Shown here in pieces: positions 6,167 through 12,473 of a stretch of DNA of 12,473 bases. The first letter of the stretch is position 1. Each line of letters begins with the position of its first letter. The position numbers and the translations under genes are program-made. The stretch is from Bacteroidota bacterium (GTDB taxonomy: Bacteria > Bacteroidota > Bacteroidia > Flavobacteriales_D > Sanyastnellaceae): assembly GCA_027618855.1 (NCBI GenBank), contig JAQCID010000011.1, positions 1 to 12,473 of the forward strand. Direction: 5' to 3'. Under the pieces are notes generated by a model, which was given only the letters and a program-made list of their open reading frames with translations, searched no databases and had not been told where the DNA came from.

Positions 6167-8221
6167 TTAATTCCGATCATCTACGACGTCAGACCCATCA
6201 CGGATCGCATTCCTGATAGAAAGAGAAAATCCGTTACGCACCTGAGTCACTAAAGCACTCTGCTCAGTTAAGAAGTCTGTTTTATCAGCGGCCTCAGTTA
6301 CCTTTGAAGGAGCAATAACCCATACACCATGGTTTCCAATAATCGGGTTGGACATTTCACCAACAGGGATAGAAAAGGCCAATCCGGCAACTTCTGGTTC
6401 AGCTGAAGCACCACTTCCTGCGATGACAGATGTTTTAATATTTACATTGAGTGCCGTCTTTACAGTTGCACCTGCCGCTGCGGCCACTTCATCTAAATCC
6501 CCGCCTGTCATAAGTAGCGCATAGTGCTCGCCTTTTGCTTTTTTAAGAGCCCCAGCTCTCATCTTCTCTTCTACGGCGTCAAAATCCGGTGTGCCTTTTT
6601 CTCTAGAGGAATTAAGGATTGCAACCACGTAGTTGTTGTCGATAAGTATAGGTTGGCTGATCTCACCTTCTTCAGCATTGTAAGCCCAATTGACAAGCTC
6701 AGTTGCGTTCGTCATGCCTGAGACAGAGGTGGAATTCCTTCTAACATCACGGGCTTCGCTTACCGTGTATCCTGCTTCTTTTGCAGCGCTTTCTAAAGTA
6801 GCTCGGTCAGAAGATTCAATCGCAAACTCGTTTGATTCAGAGTAAGCGTCACGCTTCGTTTTGTCAGAAGCACCAATTTGTCTCGTGATTTTTGCCACTT
6901 CAACTTCTTCAACTTTTTTGCGGCGATCGAGAACTTCAATCACATGAACACCGTAGCTTGTTTCAACAGATCCAATTGAACCTATAGGCTTGTCAAAACT
7001 GAAGTCATTAAATGGTTTTACCATTCGATTTTGTGGAAAAAACTCATAAACTCCACCGTTAGATTTCGACCCTGGGTCATCAGAGAATCTAGTTGTCAAA
7101 TCTGTAAAGTCAGCGCCATTTTTTAGAAGTCTCACCAGACTGTCTGCTTTAGAATTAAGAGCCACCATTTCTTGGGCATCTTTCACATCTTTCGCTTGTA
7201 ATAGGATATGTCTGACAGATGCAGCTGTATCAGGGACCATAGATCTCCCGAGAATATTTGCAACAGTCAGTAGATTTCCTTTTTGATAGGGTCCGACGAT
7301 CGTTCCAATTTCAACATCAAAGAATGTTGACTCATTCACGTCTGTTTCCACATCAGCTAGGCGAATGGTGCGGACAACTTCAGCACCGCTGCTATTTGTT
7401 GTCGCAAATTCAACAGCATCCTCTGCCAAATCCCATGCTGTAGCAATTCCTTGTAGTTCGGCCGTAATGTTATCGACATCTCCCGAAGACGCCCCTACTG
7501 GAATCTTTACGATTGTAACATCTCTACCTTCTATTTGTTGAAACTTCTTTTCATCTTTATGGTCGTTGAAGTATACCTGTACATCTCTGTCGCTCACCTT
7601 TACAACGCTATCCGAAATGGTCGTAAACAATTTGACAACATATTGAAATTCGGCTTTGCGTTCTGAACTCAAGTAATCGTACTTGCCCTCTAGCGCATTT
7701 GAATATGCTCCAGCTTGCGCCAATGCTTCAAACTTTTCTTTTTTACGTTTTGTGACAATGACTTCTTTGTACCTCAGGAAGTTGGCTTTGCCCTCTTGCG
7801 TGGAAAGCATACTTTGAAAATTCTGGACCCATGTACGTTTGTTGTCTCCATTGCTATAAAAAGCACTAGAAACGTATGGGGAAACAAGGTCGCCAAAAAG
7901 CATTTCTTGGTATTCCTTGTCGCTGACAGTCATGCCGATATCAGCGTATTCATCACTCATAAACAGTGCGGTAGTCATGTCTTCCCAGACCTCATTAGGC
8001 AGCTGATCGCCTGAAAAACCCAATCCTCTTCTTTGTTGAACAGCAACTTGATACTCTGTCCCGGTGATTCCATCTCCGTTTACACTTCCAACTTCAGTGG
8101 ATGTCCCTTGGCCCATGAGTGCCAATACAGCATCAAAAGGAACTAAGAAACTGAGCATACCTAATCCTAGGAACACCATCAGCAACCCTTGTCGGTTGCG
8201 AATATTTTCAATCATTGCCAT
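6167..8221 (-). CDS. ppiD: PpiD-type membrane-anchored peptidyl-prolyl isomerase/chaperone
   Basis: This 684-residue protein is an inner-membrane-anchored periplasmic folding factor for envelope proteins. It starts with a short cytoplasmic tail (MAMIENIRNRQGLL) and one transmembrane helix at about 12-35, followed by a SurA/PpiD-like helical chaperone region to about 225 (EVGSVNGDGITGTEY resembles the usual start). A recognisable parvulin domain covers about 334-433: VRHILLQA, FSDDPGSKSNGGVYEFF and SYGVHVIEVLDRR. Two later segments (about 474-537 and 576-638) repeat a helix plus the last part of a parvulin fold (EGEISQPILIDNNYVV and VGEMSNPIIGNHGVWV) but lack the RHIL region, so they are probably structural. 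Met1 was kept because the N terminus matches Bacteroidetes relatives; Met3 is possible. It follows the CNNM gene by 51 nt. Whether the isomerase is active cannot be seen. Confidence 0.93.
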   Translation of the reverse strand: MAMIENIRNRQGLLMVFLGLGMLSFLVPFDAVLALMGQGTSTEVGSVNGDGITGTEYQVAVQQRRGLGFSGDQLPNEVWEDMTTALFMSDEYADIGMTVSDKEYQEMLFGDLVSPYVSSAFYSNGDNKRTWVQNFQSMLSTQEGKANFLRYKEVIVTKRKKEKFEALAQAGAYSNALEGKYDYLSSERKAEFQYVVKLFTTISDSVVKVSDRDVQVYFNDHKDEKKFQQIEGRDVTIVKIPVGASSGDVDNITAELQGIATAWDLAEDAVEFATTNSSGAEVVRTIRLADVETDVNESTFFDVEIGTIVGPYQKGNLLTVANILGRSMVPDTAASVRHILLQAKDVKDAQEMVALNSKADSLVRLLKNGADFTDLTTRFSDDPGSKSNGGVYEFFPQNRMVKPFNDFSFDKPIGSIGSVETSYGVHVIEVLDRRKKVEEVEVAKITRQIGASDKTKRDAYSESNEFAIESSDRATLESAAKEAGYTVSEARDVRRNSTSVSGMTNATELVNWAYNAEEGEISQPILIDNNYVVAILNSSREKGTPDFDAVEEKMRAGALKKAKGEHYALLMTGGDLDEVAAAAGATVKTALNVNIKTSVIAGSGASAEPEVAGLAFSIPVGEMSNPIIGNHGVWVIAPSKVTEAADKTDFLTEQSALVTQVRNGFSLSIRNAIRDGSDVVDDRN

Positions 8222-8249
8222 GGTAAAGACGTTTTAAATGTCAGGTGCG

Positions 8250-8257
8250 CGAAGATA
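8250..8257 (-). promoter_or_regulatory. Possible -7 element for ppiD
   Basis: TATCTTCG, followed by CGC, lies in the 51-nt gap before ppiD and differs from TAnnTTTG at one base. It sits 28 nt before the start codon. No good TTG was found at the proper upstream distance, so this is weak support for an independent ppiD transcript in addition to readthrough from the upstream genes. Confidence 0.35.
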
Positions 8258-8272
8258 AGAAATTAATCCGAA

Positions 8273-9541
8273 TCATGATAACATGAGTTCAACAAGGATT
8301 ATTCTAGACCCCTTGACCTCTTTAATTTTCACGTTAATTTTTAACTGATCTCCCTTTTTTGGGATTGCTGCTAATCTGTGTAAAATCAAGCCTCCCAGAG
8401 TTTCGTAAGCATCTTCTTCGGGCATGTTAAAACCCAATTTTTCGTTCAAGTATTCTACATCATGACGCGCAGAAAGTATCCAAGATTTGTCATCAATTTG
8501 TTCTTCAATCAGGATTTCTACGTCGTGTTCATCCTCTATTTCGCCTAATAATTTCTCCACAATGTCTTCCATCGTAAGAATTCCGGCCGTACCACCAAAC
8601 TCATCCAAAACAACAGCCAAGTGCCTTTTTCTGACCATAAATTGCTTTAACAATATGTCGCCAGCCATCGGTTCAGGAATGAAAAAAGTGGGGAGCACGA
8701 CTTCTTTGATTGTTTTTGGTGATTTGAAAAGATCTTTGACATGTATATACCCAATGATATTGTCAATGTCATTTTCGTAAACGACTACTTTCGACAATCC
8801 AGTATCTGAAAAAATTGATTTTATTTCGTTGATGGATGTATCTGTTGAAACCGAAACAACTTCATTCCTTGGAACGAGGCAATCTCTCGCTTGAACCTGG
8901 TTAAGTTTCAGCGCATTTTGAAGCATCAATAACTCGTGTTCTAGGTCCTGTTCTGGAATCATATTGCCACTTGCAGATTCTAAAAAATGGTTTAAATCAG
9001 TGGAACCTAATCCCCTTGATACGGACTCCAAACGGCCTGTCGTAAATGGAAATAAGAAGATCTTGCTTAACCCGATGATGATCCATGCTGGAATAGCCAA
9101 TACGGTGTTAACCATAAGAAGGGGCGCACTTAATCTTTTCAGCCATTGAGCAGGGTTTCTAAGAAAGATTGATTTAGGGATGAATTCGGCAGTGACAATG
9201 ACCACTAAAGTTGTGACAAGTGTTTGGACTGCAAGAGCAAACATAGGTGAAGGTGCTGAAAGCCAATCAGGGGAATTGAAAAGCTGTTTGCTTATTAGTT
9301 CGCCTGACTCCATCCCGCAAATAACGAGCGCAATATTGTTGCCCACCAGCATGACTGCAATGAACAGTTGGGGACGCTTAAAAAAGGAAGAAGCAAGTTG
9401 TCCTCTCCATCCTTGTTTTGCATTGAGCTCAATTTGTAAACGATTCGCAGAAACGAAGGCGATCTCCATTCCTGAAAAAAATGCAGAAGCGGCCAAAGAG
9501 CCAAGAATGATAAAGATTGAACTGGAGGGGTCGGGGTCCAT
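8273..9541 (-). CDS. CNNM/DUF21 membrane protein with CBS pair and CorC domain
   Basis: This 422-residue inner-membrane protein belongs to the CorC/HlyC (often called hemolysin) group, whose characterised members affect magnesium or other divalent cation transport. The CNNM membrane domain spans about 5-170 (FFSGMEIAFVSANR near 21-34, VGNNIALV 66-73, TAEFIPKSIF 117-126). Two CBS domains follow at about 215-335 (ARDCLVPRNEVVSV; VVLDEFGGTAGILTMEDIVE at 310-329) and a CorC C-terminal domain at about 345-420 (GFNMPEEDAYETLGGLILHRL). The start at 9541 is 12 nt after the small membrane gene, so they are likely one transcript. Bacteroidetes also carry the related GldE needed for gliding; this context (LptC upstream, PpiD downstream) argues for the non-GldE paralogue, but sequence alone does not settle it. 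Confidence 0.93.
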   Translation of the reverse strand: MDPDPSSSIFIILGSLAASAFFSGMEIAFVSANRLQIELNAKQGWRGQLASSFFKRPQLFIAVMLVGNNIALVICGMESGELISKQLFNSPDWLSAPSPMFALAVQTLVTTLVVIVTAEFIPKSIFLRNPAQWLKRLSAPLLMVNTVLAIPAWIIIGLSKIFLFPFTTGRLESVSRGLGSTDLNHFLESASGNMIPEQDLEHELLMLQNALKLNQVQARDCLVPRNEVVSVSTDTSINEIKSIFSDTGLSKVVVYENDIDNIIGYIHVKDLFKSPKTIKEVVLPTFFIPEPMAGDILLKQFMVRKRHLAVVLDEFGGTAGILTMEDIVEKLLGEIEDEHDVEILIEEQIDDKSWILSARHDVEYLNEKLGFNMPEEDAYETLGGLILHRLAAIPKKGDQLKINVKIKEVKGSRIILVELMLS

Positions 9542-9553
9542 TTGTTTGTTTGA

Positions 9554-9781
9554 TTAATTACGCGACTTGTTAGAATTCATGTCATTCTGAAGGCGTTTGC
9601 GAAACCCTCGTCTCACAAAATACCACAGCCAGGCAAGCGCAGGAACAAGAGGAAGCATTTTGTTTTTCTCCCACTCTTCACTATAGATTATCCATAAAGA
9701 TACACCCGTGACAATGATTGAAGATGCAAGCCAAAACTTCTCTGCTGCATGTGTAACTTGTAAGATTCGTTTAGGCTCCAT
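9554..9781 (-). CDS. Small two-helix membrane protein of unknown function
   Basis: A 75-residue protein with two predicted membrane helices: about 17-33 (WLASSIIVTGVSLWIIY) and about 42-54 (LPLVPALAWLWYF), followed by a basic tail (VRRGFRKRLQ). The positive-inside rule places that tail in the cytoplasm. The start at 9781-9779 (MEPKRILQVTHAAEKFW) is preferred: it is 4 nt after the lptC stop, while the longer frame to 9835 would overlap lptC by 50 nt. It lies 12 nt before the CNNM gene. I do not recognise a named family. From memory, other flavobacteria have a similarly sized protein with two helices and a basic tail between lptC and the CNNM gene; this supports a real gene with some envelope link. 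Confidence 0.75.
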   Translation of the reverse strand: MEPKRILQVTHAAEKFWLASSIIVTGVSLWIIYSEEWEKNKMLPLVPALAWLWYFVRRGFRKRLQNDMNSNKSRN

Positions 9782-9785
9782 GTCA

Positions 9786-10331
9786 CTAAGGTAAGTTAAA
9801 TGACCCTGTGGGGTCAAGAATTCGGTAATGTTCAAATCTACTGTCTGCCTCTAATCCTTTGCCGTGAAGTATGCCTGTCGAGGTATGAATGCTCACAGGA
9901 CGATCAGTATGTACTTTGTCAGAATCATGAGACCAAACCAGATATTCAGTATTCAATCTTTCTCCTTCGAGATTCACTAATTCCACACCATCGAGGGCGA
10001 TTAAATGTCCAGAGTTGGGGTCGTAGTTGCCTCTTCCACCCCTTAAGATCGCTTGATAATTCGACTTGTCTCCTCCTATGAACAATCGGAAACCTTCGCT
10101 AACATCCCAGATTTCGGTGTTGTCACTTCTCTCCAATCTCCCTGCCTCCAAAATATTTTTCACGTCCCCTTTTTCAGAATAAACAAACTCCCCGCTTGTA
10201 ATCACTTGAGAGGAAATATCCTCCATTTCAGAGATTGATTCCGTGAGGGTGTTGTCACCCGTGACGCATCCCATGTAGAATATTGAAAAGATCAGATGTA
10301 AATAGAATGTAAATCCGGAGGGTGTTTTCAT
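9786..10331 (-). CDS. lptC: LPS export protein LptC, lipoprotein form
   Basis: LptC is the bitopic component of the LPS transport bridge that accepts LPS from LptB2FG and passes it to LptA. This 181-residue protein has an N-terminal hydrophobic segment (about 8-21) ending in a possible lipobox with Cys22 (FYMGC), as seen in Bacteroidetes LptC. The LptC/OstA-like beta strands are visible: GEFVYSEKGDVKNILEAGRL, EIWDVSEGFRLFI and, at the end, STGILHGKGLEADSRFEHYR with ILDPTGSFNLP, the most diagnostic part. The start codon overlaps the stop of the upstream TPR gene by one base (TAATG), a sign of coupled translation. A short gap of 4 nt leads to the next gene. Sequence divergence within this family is high, so identification rests mainly on the C terminus and gene order. 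Confidence 0.88.
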   Translation of the reverse strand: MKTPSGFTFYLHLIFSIFYMGCVTGDNTLTESISEMEDISSQVITSGEFVYSEKGDVKNILEAGRLERSDNTEIWDVSEGFRLFIGGDKSNYQAILRGGRGNYDPNSGHLIALDGVELVNLEGERLNTEYLVWSHDSDKVHTDRPVSIHTSTGILHGKGLEADSRFEHYRILDPTGSFNLP

Positions 10332-11731
10332 TAACGAACCCTAATATTTGTAATCATGCCTGAACAAGGACATCCTGATACTTCCTTCACTGTAAATGAC
10401 GTTCCGGCTTGAAGACCTAGAGTAAAAACCTCTTCTATCGTTGGGAATTGATTAGACATTTTACTCATCCTTGCATTTGCTTTTTCTTCTAACTCTGGAT
10501 TCATCCGCTTTGCTCTGTCGTAATAATCATGAGCGACCCAATAAACGGCCCTTATTCCTAAAGCTCCATCGTTACAATCACTCGAGGCTCCAGCGATTGC
10601 ATCTCCAAGTAGGATATATGCATCTGCGTTACTTGGATCTATTGCGATGACTTGATTGGCATAACGTTTTGCGGTGCTCGAACGTTTTAAAGCACTGGCT
10701 ATTTGTCCTGTTTTTAAGAGGTAATCCATCTGATTTGGACAACTGTCACAACGCGACACAGCCTCTTCCATGTACTTAAAGCTGTTACTAAGTTGCGATT
10801 GCTTTGCATATCCCATACCAATTGCGAAAGCGGCCTCGTGACTGGGTTCAAACTCATAGACAGCAGTAGCTACAGGCAGGAATAAGTCATTCTCGGTACA
10901 TTCTCTGTTCGTGAGAATCCTCAACACCTTTTTCTTAAGATCGAAATTTTCAGAATCGGCATCTATGCTTGCTTGAAGCACCTCAACCATCTCTTCACAT
11001 TTTGCAATGGCAACAAACGTCTTCTCAATGTTTTCTTTTGCCTTTGTGTATCCATTGAGATCTCTACTGTTTTCAGCAGCCTCAGCATTTGCGAGTGCCT
11101 CGTTACAATAGTCCATCAACATGAGGTAATCCGTTAACATTTTAATCTTCTTCGCTGCCCCAGCCTCCTTGTCAATTATGTTGACGTTTTTCATGGCGTA
11201 GAATGAAGTGACATAGTATCCACTTAGCACTGATGCAGAACTATTGGCTCCGAGACAATCTACGCTTTCTTCAAACATATCGAATGCAACCTGAACGGAG
11301 TCCTTATTGAAGCTGTAATAATCGGACGCTTTGCGACCTAAAATGTGGCAACGGTTGTTTGGATTTATCTTCGTTGATGGAAAAAGTTCCATTCTCGTGT
11401 CGTAAACCCACATCAAACTATCCACAAGAACCGCTTTGCGTTCTAGATTTCCTGCTGCGCTGGCTTCTTTTATCTCATGCTGAATAAAAGTACTTCCGTT
11501 TGTGTACAATGATTCTTGCACTTGTGGCGGGCATACCGCACATGCCTTCTCCCACTGATTATAAGCTTCAGAGTAGTTTTTCTGAGTTTTGTAACTTTTA
11601 TAAACGCTAAGAGCTTCTTTACAAAGGATTTGCTTGTCCTCAGTATCCCCATATTTTAAATCATTCTGCGCGAAAAAATTTAAAGGAATAACGAAGGCTA
11701 TTAAAAGAAAGAGTTGTCTGCTGATATTCAT
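10331..11731 (-). CDS. Periplasmic TPR protein of the LptC cluster
   Basis: This 466-residue exported protein has a signal peptide at 1-21 (MNISRQLFLLIAFVIPLNFFA) with cleavage before Gln22. The body is alpha-helical with several TPR-like units; the clearest are AFAIGMGYAKQSQLSNSFKY (301-320) and the YANQVIAIDPSNADAYILLG region (357-376). Two C-x-x-C-P motifs occur (64-68 and 328-332), plus a C-P-C near the end (454-456), among 13 cysteines in the mature part. The C terminus (FPTIEEVFTLGLQAGTSFTV, then NIRVR) is typical of the Bacteroidetes TPR protein encoded next to lptC. The start at 11731-11729 was chosen because it begins a normal signal peptide 8 nt after the upstream stop; the frame extends to 11767 but would overlap the barrel gene. 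Its molecular role is unknown; an envelope scaffold is inferred. Confidence 0.88.
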   Translation of the reverse strand: MNISRQLFLLIAFVIPLNFFAQNDLKYGDTEDKQILCKEALSVYKSYKTQKNYSEAYNQWEKACAVCPPQVQESLYTNGSTFIQHEIKEASAAGNLERKAVLVDSLMWVYDTRMELFPSTKINPNNRCHILGRKASDYYSFNKDSVQVAFDMFEESVDCLGANSSASVLSGYYVTSFYAMKNVNIIDKEAGAAKKIKMLTDYLMLMDYCNEALANAEAAENSRDLNGYTKAKENIEKTFVAIAKCEEMVEVLQASIDADSENFDLKKKVLRILTNRECTENDLFLPVATAVYEFEPSHEAAFAIGMGYAKQSQLSNSFKYMEEAVSRCDSCPNQMDYLLKTGQIASALKRSSTAKRYANQVIAIDPSNADAYILLGDAIAGASSDCNDGALGIRAVYWVAHDYYDRAKRMNPELEEKANARMSKMSNQFPTIEEVFTLGLQAGTSFTVKEVSGCPCSGMITNIRVR

Positions 11732-11739
11732 CACTTTTA

Positions 11740-12473
11740 TTAATCGTAGAGTTTTGGTGTAAGCCAAAGATTTTTGAAAAATGGAGCGAGTGTCACTCCA
11801 ATTTGAATTTTTAACAAAGATTCTTCAAGGGTGCCTGCTAAAACTGTGCCATTGTCTGACTTAAGTCCTCGATGTCCCACTTCTACACCGAAGTGTAGGC
11901 GACTTGTTGAGCGGCTCCCTTCAAGTGGGATAGTCATTCCGGCAGATGCGCGCCATCCTGACAATTGGCTTCCATTGTACGCGATGGGGTAAGCGTCTAA
12001 AGCGAATCCCGCTTTATAAGATGCACCCCCAGAACCAGGGACGATTGAAATCCCTAAAGAAGTGCGTGAGGCTTTTGCCCATGTTGCATCTCCATCGAGA
12101 ATGTTTATCTCAAACAGAGAATCAGAAATAGATTCCCAATCTTCTTGCATATACTCTCCAGAAATCAGGAATCGACTTCCGTTCGCGTGTTCATAAACGA
12201 GTGCACCACCCGCTGAAAATTTTGATGGAATCCGTCCTTCAGCATCTAATTCATTGATGTATGACGCTGTATCTATCACGGTCTCTATGCTGCTGAGTAA
12301 TTGAACGTTTTCTACGCTTTTCTCGTAATCGGTGTACAACAAAGATTCTGGGGAATATGTTGCACCGACATATAATGTTGCAGATCCTTTGAAGTTTCGT
12401 CTCCCATCGTATTTGGCCCAGAGCAATTGGTAAGCCTGAGCTCCAAAGAGTCCTCCCAAAGATCGATGTCTCA
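11740..12473 (-). CDS. Outer-membrane beta-barrel protein, N terminus outside window
   Basis: The last 243 codons of a gene that enters from the right edge; the frame is open through 12473. Alternating hydrophobic and polar residues with many aromatic and glycine positions mark beta strands (GSATLYVGATYSP, SAGGALVYEHANGSRFLISGEY, SRLHFGVEVGHRG, LKIQIGVTLAPFF). The C-terminal pattern (an FGVEVGHRG-type strand, then ESLLKIQIGVTLAPFFKNLW ending in LYD) matches the FadL/PorV-like outer-membrane protein that precedes the TPR and lptC genes in flavobacteria. The TTG at 12459 could be read as a start but the coding frame continues upstream (HRSLGGLFGAQAY), so it is internal. It ends TAA TAA, with the TPR start 8 nt after the first stop. 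Transport substrate cannot be judged. Confidence 0.82.
   Translation of the reverse strand, partial: RHRSLGGLFGAQAYQLLWAKYDGRRNFKGSATLYVGATYSPESLLYTDYEKSVENVQLLSSIETVIDTASYINELDAEGRIPSKFSAGGALVYEHANGSRFLISGEYMQEDWESISDSLFEINILDGDATWAKASRTSLGISIVPGSGGASYKAGFALDAYPIAYNGSQLSGWRASAGMTIPLEGSRSTSRLHFGVEVGHRGLKSDNGTVLAGTLEESLLKIQIGVTLAPFFKNLWLTPKLYD

Noticed and set aside
9801..9816. Perfect inverted repeat TGACCC-TGTG-GGGTCA at the end of lptC
   Set aside because: The 6-bp stem is within coding sequence for a conserved DPTGSF-type segment and has no T-run; stems this short are expected by chance in 12 kb.
12457..12459. TTG as the start of the right-edge gene
   Set aside because: The frame stays open to the window edge and the protein has no signal peptide from this point, as an outer-membrane protein must have; the codon is internal.
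1..12473. Mobile element, toxin-antitoxin, defence system or CRISPR
   Set aside because: No transposase or integrase, direct-repeat array, tRNA-bounded insertion or sharp change in composition was seen; all genes fit a stable chromosomal context.

Overview
The window looks like chromosomal DNA of a marine-type Bacteroidetes, most likely a Flavobacteriales member (for example a Cryomorphaceae-like lineage). The signs are moderate G+C, short or overlapping gene junctions, few Shine-Dalgarno sequences, promoter motifs close to the Bacteroidetes -33/-7 type (TTG...TAnnTTTG), signal peptides that leave glutamine at the mature N terminus, the long Bacteroidetes form of QueA, an epimerase-type threonine dehydrogenase, and an LptC/TPR/CNNM/PpiD envelope gene order typical of the phylum. 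No RNA gene, CRISPR array, insertion sequence or prophage was seen.

Region 1 (1-4905, minus strand) is a probable operon transcribed towards position 1. It runs: epimerase-type L-threonine 3-dehydrogenase (tdh), cysteinyl-tRNA synthetase (cysS), an M28-family lipoprotein of the glutaminyl-peptide cyclotransferase type that overlaps the end of cysS by 8 nt, and an exported, membrane-anchored helical-repeat protein cut off by the window edge. This last gene has no ATG, GTG or TTG in a plausible start position, although its frame encodes a clear signal peptide.

Region 2 (4906-6154, plus strand) holds queA (epoxyqueuosine precursor synthesis in tRNA modification), divergent from tdh across only 34 nt. 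Each gene has a possible -7 element inside that gap, which places the predicted transcript starts at or next to the start codons. queA then converges on ppiD with a 12-nt gap.

Region 3 (6167-12473, minus strand) is an envelope-biogenesis cluster. In transcription order it contains an outer-membrane beta-barrel protein (N terminus outside the window), a periplasmic TPR protein, LptC (LPS transport), a small two-helix membrane protein of unknown function, a CNNM/CBS/CorC membrane protein, and the PpiD-type membrane-anchored periplasmic chaperone. Most junctions are 1-12 nt; ppiD follows a 51-nt gap that may carry its own promoter.

The genes are mostly housekeeping or envelope functions. The most interesting signals are a putative glutaminyl cyclase next to and near exported proteins with Gln at +1, a recurring C-x-x-C-P motif in two exported helical-repeat proteins, the missing canonical start in the first gene, and the very compact tdh/queA divergent promoter. 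I found no convincing new defence or mobile system. There is no gene-free stretch longer than about 60 bases.
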